A DNA stretch of 64,000 nt from Gilvimarinus japonicus (GTDB lineage: Bacteria; Pseudomonadota; Gammaproteobacteria; Pseudomonadales; Cellvibrionaceae), in NCBI RefSeq assembly GCF_042847215.1, contig NZ_AP031500.1, positions 3,844,001-3,908,000 of the forward strand, read 5' to 3'. The position numbers and the translations under genes were made by a program. Shown here piece by piece: positions 59,288-64,000 of this stretch. The notes below the pieces were generated by a model. That model made no database searches, had not been told where the DNA came from, and worked only from the letters and a program-made list of their open reading frames with translations. Numbering within the stretch: the stretch's first letter is position 1; each line of letters starts with the position of its first letter.

Positions 59288-59320
59288 TCGCCCCCACTTA
59301 CCGACGAAAGAGACAGAGCT

Positions 59321-59824
59321 ATGTCAGAAGAAAACAACACCCAAGAAGCCGCCGGCGAAGAACAAGCAAAACCGGCATTTTCCATCAAGCGCATTTACCT
59401 CAAAGACCTGTCGTTTGAAACACCAATGGGTATTGAGGCGTTCAACCAACAGCAACCGCCAAAGGTTGAGCAAGAGCTAAACGTGCAAGTGACTAAAATT
59501 GACGACGCCCACCACGAAGTCGTGCTGCTGCTTACCGTTACCGCCAAAGTTGAAGAGCGCACCGCGTTTTTGATCGAGGTTAAACAGGCTGGTGTATTCA
59601 ACATCTCGGGCCTTCAGGGCGTACAGATGGCGCAAACCATCAACTCTACATGCCCCAACATTTTGTTCCCTTACGCGCGCGAGACTATCGACAGCGTATT
59701 ATCACGCGGCACCTTTGCCGCTCTGATGCTGCCACCGATCAACTTTGATGCGGTATTTGCGCAAGCCATTCAACAACAGCAACAACAGCAAGCCGCTGCC
59801 GAGAGCGCCCAAGCGGACGCTTAA
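59321..59824 (+). CDS. secB: Protein-export chaperone SecB
   Basis: A 167-residue tetrameric chaperone that delivers unfolded preproteins to SecA. Matches include FSIKRIYLKDLSFETP, LLLTVTAKVEERTAFLIEVKQAGVF and CPNILFPYARETIDSVLSRGTF. The C-terminus is a glutamine-rich tail (AIQQQQQQQAA). It ends the grxC-secB unit at a strong terminator. Confidence 0.97.
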   Translation: MSEENNTQEAAGEEQAKPAFSIKRIYLKDLSFETPMGIEAFNQQQPPKVEQELNVQVTKIDDAHHEVVLLLTVTAKVEERTAFLIEVKQAGVFNISGLQGVQMAQTINSTCPNILFPYARETIDSVLSRGTFAALMLPPINFDAVFAQAIQQQQQQQAAAESAQADA

Positions 59825-59846
59825 TCGCAGCCTGCTGCTCGCACCT

Positions 59847-59878
59847 TAAAAGCCCACAGCCCGCTGTGGGCTTTTTTG
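59847..59878 (+). terminator. Rho-independent terminator after secB
   Basis: AAAGCCCACAGC and GCTGTGGGCTTTTTT form a perfect hairpin with a T-run, 23 bp after the secB stop. Confidence 0.92.
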
Positions 59879-59963
59879 TCTATAGTCATAAGTAGCTCTC
59901 GGCAAAGCACAGCACATCTGCGTATACTCATACAGGATTCATTAACAGGGCTTATTTTAATTC

Positions 59964-61487
59964 ATGTTTAATATTTCCCGTATTTTACGCTCCGGCGCGA
60001 GCCAAATCGCCGCGATTGACCTCGGCTCCAATAGCTTTCACATGATCATCGCGCGCTGGGAGAATCAACACATTACCCTGCAAGACAAACTGCGCGAGCC
60101 GGTGCGCATGGGCTGGGGCCTAGAGGAAGACGGCAGTTTGAGCGACGAGGCCCGCGACCGAGCCCTCGCCTGCCTCGAGCGTTTTGGGGAGCGACTGCGC
60201 AACTTTCCCTCCGGCAGCGTCAGAGCCGTCGGTACCAAAACCCTGCGCTCAATTACCGACTCCAAAGAATTCTTAAAGCTTGCTCAAGAAAAACTCGGCC
60301 ACCCGGTCGAGATTATCTCGGGCGAGGAAGAAGCGCGCCTCATCTACCTAGGCGTCGCCCACTCGATCGCGCCAGACGACAAAAGTCGACTGGTAATTGA
60401 TATCGGCGGCGGCAGCACCGAGGTGATTGTCGGCACCGGTATGCACCCAAGCGTCAAAGAAAGCCTAAGCATGGGCTGCGTCGCCATGACGAAGCGCTTT
60501 TTTGCCGATGGCAAAGTCACTGACAAAGCTATTAAAAAAGCGCGCATCGCCGCCGGCCAAGAAATTGCACCGGTGGCCGACGAGTACAGCGACAAGCCTT
60601 GGCAAGAAGTTCTAGGGGCATCCGGCACGATTAAAGCCGTTGCCAACGTGTGCCAACAGGCGGGCTGGAGCGACGGCGAAATCACCAAAAAGTCCCTCGA
60701 CAAAATCATTGCCGCCTACGCTAAGCACGGCGCCACCGACCTTGCCCTAGACGGTGTCTCAGACGATCGGCAGCCGGTTTTTTTAGGCGGCGCAATCGTT
60801 CTGGCGGCACTGTTTGATACCCTCGACATCGACACCATGCTGGCCTCAGACTGGGCCCTGCGCGAAGGGTTACTCTACGATTTAAAAGGTCGTCTAGAAG
60901 ATCACGACATTCGCCAAGCCAGCGTCGTGGCCTTAGCCGAGCGCTTCCACGTTAATATCCCCAAGGCCGAACGAGTCGCCCAGACCGCACAAAAATTATT
61001 GTCGCAAGTCAGCGAGGACTGGGCGCTTGAACCTATTGATGCCGGCAAGATGCTGAGCTGGGCCGCCCACTTGGCGCCTGTTGGTTTGGATATTTCGCAC
61101 AGCGATTATCACAAGCACAGCGCCTATATTGTCGCAAACGTTGATATTGCCGGCTGCTCCCGTGCCGAGCAAACCCAGCTCGCCCTGCTCGCCCGCACCC
61201 ACCGCAAAAGCTTGCAAGAAAAACAACTCACCGAAAATGGCGATGAGTTACTGCACCTGGCAATGCTTTTGCGCTTAGCTGTTATCTTTAATCGCACCCG
61301 CCGCCACAGCCTGCCAGAAGGTATTGAACTGAGCGCCAAGAAAAAGAAAAAACTCAGCCTACGCCTGCCGCAAAACTGGCTGGACGCTAACCCACTGGTG
61401 CTAGCTGATTTAGAGTCGGAGGCGAATTACTTAAACAAAGCCGGCTACCAGCTGCACATTATTACCGATGAGCAACAGGAAACATAA
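59964..61487 (+). CDS. ppx: Exopolyphosphatase
   Basis: A 507-residue Ppx/GppA enzyme that removes orthophosphate from polyphosphate ends. The ASKHA motifs are IDLGSNSFHMII (phosphate 1), ISGEEEARLIYLGV with the catalytic Glu, and VIDIGGGSTEVIVG (phosphate 2). The C-terminal HD-like helical region is present, with HSDYHKHSAYIVAN. It is convergent with ppk, as in Pseudomonas. The Ppx rather than GppA call rests on that pairing and on length. Confidence 0.93.
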   Translation: MFNISRILRSGASQIAAIDLGSNSFHMIIARWENQHITLQDKLREPVRMGWGLEEDGSLSDEARDRALACLERFGERLRNFPSGSVRAVGTKTLRSITDSKEFLKLAQEKLGHPVEIISGEEEARLIYLGVAHSIAPDDKSRLVIDIGGGSTEVIVGTGMHPSVKESLSMGCVAMTKRFFADGKVTDKAIKKARIAAGQEIAPVADEYSDKPWQEVLGASGTIKAVANVCQQAGWSDGEITKKSLDKIIAAYAKHGATDLALDGVSDDRQPVFLGGAIVLAALFDTLDIDTMLASDWALREGLLYDLKGRLEDHDIRQASVVALAERFHVNIPKAERVAQTAQKLLSQVSEDWALEPIDAGKMLSWAAHLAPVGLDISHSDYHKHSAYIVANVDIAGCSRAEQTQLALLARTHRKSLQEKQLTENGDELLHLAMLLRLAVIFNRTRRHSLPEGIELSAKKKKKLSLRLPQNWLDANPLVLADLESEANYLNKAGYQLHIITDEQQET

Positions 61488-61540
61488 CGATCACATCAAT
61501 CGCTTTTGTTTTTAGCCAACAGCGTCTAGCTTAGATAGGC

Positions 61541-61569
61541 TTTAAAAACTCTTCGGCACTGTTTTTAAA
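61541..61569. terminator. Weak inverted repeat between ppx and ppk
   Basis: TTTAAAAAC at 61541-61549 pairs with GTTTTTAAA at 61561-61569. AT-rich, so at best a weak bidirectional terminator in the 144-bp convergent gap. Confidence 0.35.
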
Positions 61570-61631
61570 CCCAATAGTTTCTGAAGCCTTTTCAAAAAAG
61601 CAGCTTTAACGGCGCCACCAAGAGCCGAACA

Positions 61632-63686
61632 TTAATTGCTCAGCGCCCACTGCTCTAGCAGTTGATCTTGAGCATTAATGGCTTCTTGACCGTCTTCTGG
61701 CCGTATATGCACATAACTGCCGTCGCTTTGCAGCAACCAAGCATGGGTATTATCAGCAAGATACAACTTCATATCACTGACAATCTGATCGCGGATTTTT
61801 TTCGCTTTAACGGGAAAGCATGTTTCCACCCGATGAAACATGTTGCGAATCATCCAGTCGGCACTGGAGCAAAACACATGGGGGTTGCCGTGGTTTTCAA
61901 AATAAAATACCCGACTGTGTTCCAGAAAACGGCCCACCACGGAACGCACCTGGATATTCTCGGACTGGCCGGGAACGCCTGGACGCAATTGACATACGCC
62001 GCGCACAATCAAATCTACCTGCACCCCAGCATTAGATGCCTCGTAAAGCGCCAGCACTAGTTGCTCTTCGTACAGCGAGTTCATTTTAGCGATAATACGT
62101 GCGGGAATACCGTTGCGGGCATTCTCGGTTTCTTGCTGAATGTATTTAAGCATCCCCTTATGCAGGGTAAAAGGAGCATACATCAGCTCGCTCATTTTTG
62201 ACGCTTTACCCATGCTTGATAGCTGAATAAAAATTCGGTACACATCGGCGCAGATATCAGCGTCCGACGTCATTAAACCATAGTCCGTGTAAAGCTTGGT
62301 CGTCTTAGGATGATAGTTCCCGGTGCCCAAGTGCACATAGTAGCGCAGCTTTTTTTCTTCGCGGCGAGCAACCAACAGCATTTTAGCGTGGGTTTTATAA
62401 CCCACCACACCATAAATAACGTGAATACCATAACGCTGTAAACGCTCAGCCAGCGCGACATTTTGCTCTTCATCAAACCGCGCCCGCAACTCGACAATAG
62501 CCGTCACTTCTTTGCCCGCCTTAGCGGCCGCGACCAGCGCATCGACCACTGGCGAGTTTGATCCAGTGCGATAGAGCGTTTGCTTGATCGCCAGCACGTG
62601 CGGGTCCATTGCTGCTTCACGCAAAAAATCTACAACAGACTGAAAGGAATCAAACGGATGGTGCAACAATAGATCGTTCTTTTTTAATGCTTGGAAATAA
62701 TTATCGGCGCGCTTAGGCAGCTTGGGCATCGATTGTACAAACGGCTTAAAAAACAAGTCCGAGTCATCGACCAAATCAAACAAGTCAGACAGGCGATTTA
62801 AATTAACCGGGCCATCCACGCGGTATAAATCACGTTTATTAATCTCACAGCGGCCGAGCAAAAACTCCTCAATGTCCATCGGGCAGGTACCGGTAATCTC
62901 TAGCCTTACCTCGTCGCCGTATTGACGATAAACCAACTCACCCTGCACCGCGCGAAGTAAATCATCGGTCTCTTCTTCATCAAGAAAAATATCCGAATTG
63001 CGTGTCAAACGAAACTGGAAGCAGTCAATCACCTCCATACCGACAAAAATTTCGCCCATAAAATGGTGAATGATCGACGACATAAAGACAAACTCGCGAC
63101 CGGCCTTGGCAACACCATCGGGCAGCTCAACCATGTTCGGCAAGGAGCGCGGAACCTGCACAATAGCGCGCCCCGAATTGCGGCCAAACGCATCTTTACC
63201 ATCAAGCTTAACAATAAAGTTAAGTGACTTATTCAAAATTCGCGGAAAGGGGTGCGCGGGGTCCAAGCCAATAGGGCTTAACAGCGGCATGACTTCGGTT
63301 GCAAAGTAATCACGCAAATACGCAACTTGCGTATCCGTCCACTCATCGCGACGAACGATATAAACATGCCGCTCGCGCAACAGCGGAATAATCTCTTTGT
63401 TCAGGATGCTGTATTGCTCGGAGACTAACTGATGGGATATCTGAGCAATAGCCGCCAGGTTATCGGCGTGCCCTAAACCATCGGACGGTATCGCACTGGT
63501 GCCGACTTCCAGCATCTGCACCAAGCCACCCACTCTAACCTCAAAAAATTCATCAAGGTTGGTGGAAAAAATACACAAAAAGCGCAAACGTTCTAACAGC
63601 GGCAAGGAGCGATCGTAAGATTGATACAAAACCCGCCGGTTAAATTCCAGCAGGCTTAACTCGCGATTGAAAAAGTGCTCTGACAC
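61632..63686 (-). CDS. ppk: Polyphosphate kinase 1
   Basis: A 684-residue enzyme building polyphosphate from ATP. The N-terminal domain opens FFNRELSLLEFNRRVL. The autophosphorylated His lies in the GYKTHAKMLLVARRE segment of the first phospholipase-D-like motif, and the second His is in a later PLD-like region (SRVFYFENHGNP, FCSSADWM). The GTG at 63686 is preferred as start because AGGAGG lies 5 bases upstream; an ATG at 63713 adds nine residues but has no ribosome site. A Pho box lies upstream. Confidence 0.94.
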   Translation of the reverse strand: MSEHFFNRELSLLEFNRRVLYQSYDRSLPLLERLRFLCIFSTNLDEFFEVRVGGLVQMLEVGTSAIPSDGLGHADNLAAIAQISHQLVSEQYSILNKEIIPLLRERHVYIVRRDEWTDTQVAYLRDYFATEVMPLLSPIGLDPAHPFPRILNKSLNFIVKLDGKDAFGRNSGRAIVQVPRSLPNMVELPDGVAKAGREFVFMSSIIHHFMGEIFVGMEVIDCFQFRLTRNSDIFLDEEETDDLLRAVQGELVYRQYGDEVRLEITGTCPMDIEEFLLGRCEINKRDLYRVDGPVNLNRLSDLFDLVDDSDLFFKPFVQSMPKLPKRADNYFQALKKNDLLLHHPFDSFQSVVDFLREAAMDPHVLAIKQTLYRTGSNSPVVDALVAAAKAGKEVTAIVELRARFDEEQNVALAERLQRYGIHVIYGVVGYKTHAKMLLVARREEKKLRYYVHLGTGNYHPKTTKLYTDYGLMTSDADICADVYRIFIQLSSMGKASKMSELMYAPFTLHKGMLKYIQQETENARNGIPARIIAKMNSLYEEQLVLALYEASNAGVQVDLIVRGVCQLRPGVPGQSENIQVRSVVGRFLEHSRVFYFENHGNPHVFCSSADWMIRNMFHRVETCFPVKAKKIRDQIVSDMKLYLADNTHAWLLQSDGSYVHIRPEDGQEAINAQDQLLEQWALSN

Positions 63687-63746
63687 AACAACCTCCTGTT
63701 GGGGCCCAGCCATGCTCTGGGCGCCGAAAATACATCGCCCCAGAAT

Positions 63747-63764
63747 ATGACCAAATTATGACAG
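63747..63764 (-). promoter_or_regulatory. Pho box upstream of ppk
   Basis: On the minus strand, CTGTCAT-AATT-TGGTCAT has two 7-bp PhoB half-sites in direct repeat with the standard 4-bp AT-rich spacer; the first is a perfect match and the second differs at one or two bases. It lies about 60-75 bp before the ppk GTG. This supports phosphate-starvation control of ppk. Confidence 0.75.
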
Positions 63765-63818
63765 AAATAAGTCAGACAAGCGCCAACTATCCTGCTTGAG
63801 AGGGCCCATCACCCTGGG

Positions 63819-64000
63819 TTATTGGTTGCAGCGATAAACCGTAAAATGCTGTCGGCCATCGACAATGCTGGAGGAGGGCACCACCGTATCGCCGCCAAGA
63901 CGCGCGGCCTCATTACGGGCAATAGTCGCCAGCTCTTCGCCCATCTTGGCCTTATTGCGGGAGAACGGGCCCATGCCATCCATCACCTTGGCGGTCACAT
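63819..64000 (-). CDS. DUF4156-like lipoprotein, C-terminal part (cut by window edge)
   Basis: The frame is open from base 63998 to TAA at 63821-63819 and gives 59 residues, including NKAKMGEELATIARNEAARLGGDTVV and DGRQHFTVYRCNQ. The NEAARLGGDTVV and FxVYRC patterns resemble small DUF4156-type envelope lipoproteins. The start and any lipobox lie outside the window, so the family call is tentative. It is on the same strand as ppk, 132 bp upstream of its GTG. Confidence 0.6.
   Translation of the reverse strand, partial: VTAKVMDGMGPFSRNKAKMGEELATIARNEAARLGGDTVVPSSSIVDGRQHFTVYRCNQ

Overview
The window looks like chromosome of a gammaproteobacterium close to the Cellvibrionaceae/Pseudomonadales. 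Several blocks follow the gene order known from Pseudomonas and E. coli: yicC / rph-crc-pyrE / slmA / argB-algC-coaBC / radC-rpmB-rpmG; ygfA-6S RNA-zapA-zapB-like / UPF0149-pepP-ubiH-ubiI; hisBHAF; yibQ-ctpA-envC-gpmI / rhodanese-grxC-secB; ppx and ppk convergent. Between them sit loci for polysaccharide and amino-sugar use (GH20, GH16-like, GH43, a GH26-like enzyme, LacI and RpiR regulators), which suggests a free-living, probably marine or plant-associated polysaccharide degrader. The species assignment is inference.

Layout. 1-10.3 kb: a LacI regulator cut by the window edge, an SMP-30-like protein, and a divergent catabolic cluster. The cluster has a D-serine/threonine deaminase-like enzyme and GH20 hexosaminidase on the minus strand, and an RpiR regulator, D-aminoacylase, RidA and sodium symporter on the plus strand. 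10.3-12.5 kb: DUF488, FKBP, a 7-bp tandem repeat and a secreted GH16-like protein. 12.6-21.7 kb: an AT-richer accessory island with an AbiE-type toxin-antitoxin pair, a C5 cytosine methyltransferase, and a three-gene minus-strand operon made of a GIY-YIG nuclease interrupted by two in-frame TAA codons, a protein with two GHKL ATPase modules and a receiver-like protein. A decayed IS30 element and an intergenic repeat follow. 21.7-46.3 kb: housekeeping genes, including 6S RNA and the ribosomal protein genes rpmB-rpmG behind a structured leader. 46.3-52.5 kb: a five-gene operon with GH43, GH26-like enzyme, PhyH-type oxygenase, sugar porter and Gfo/Idh oxidoreductase behind a perfect 18-bp palindrome. 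It plausibly serves xylan, perhaps beta-1,3-xylan. 52.8-64 kb: cell-envelope, glycolysis, redox/secretion and polyphosphate genes, with a good Pho box before ppk.

The strongest candidate for an undescribed system is 14.7-20.4 kb. A cytosine methyltransferase lies tail-to-tail with an operon encoding a (now broken) GIY-YIG nuclease, a dual-GHKL ATPase/kinase-like protein and a receiver-like protein. That reads as a restriction-modification-like defence module whose nuclease has been lost. No database search was possible, so all names rest on motifs and synteny read by eye.
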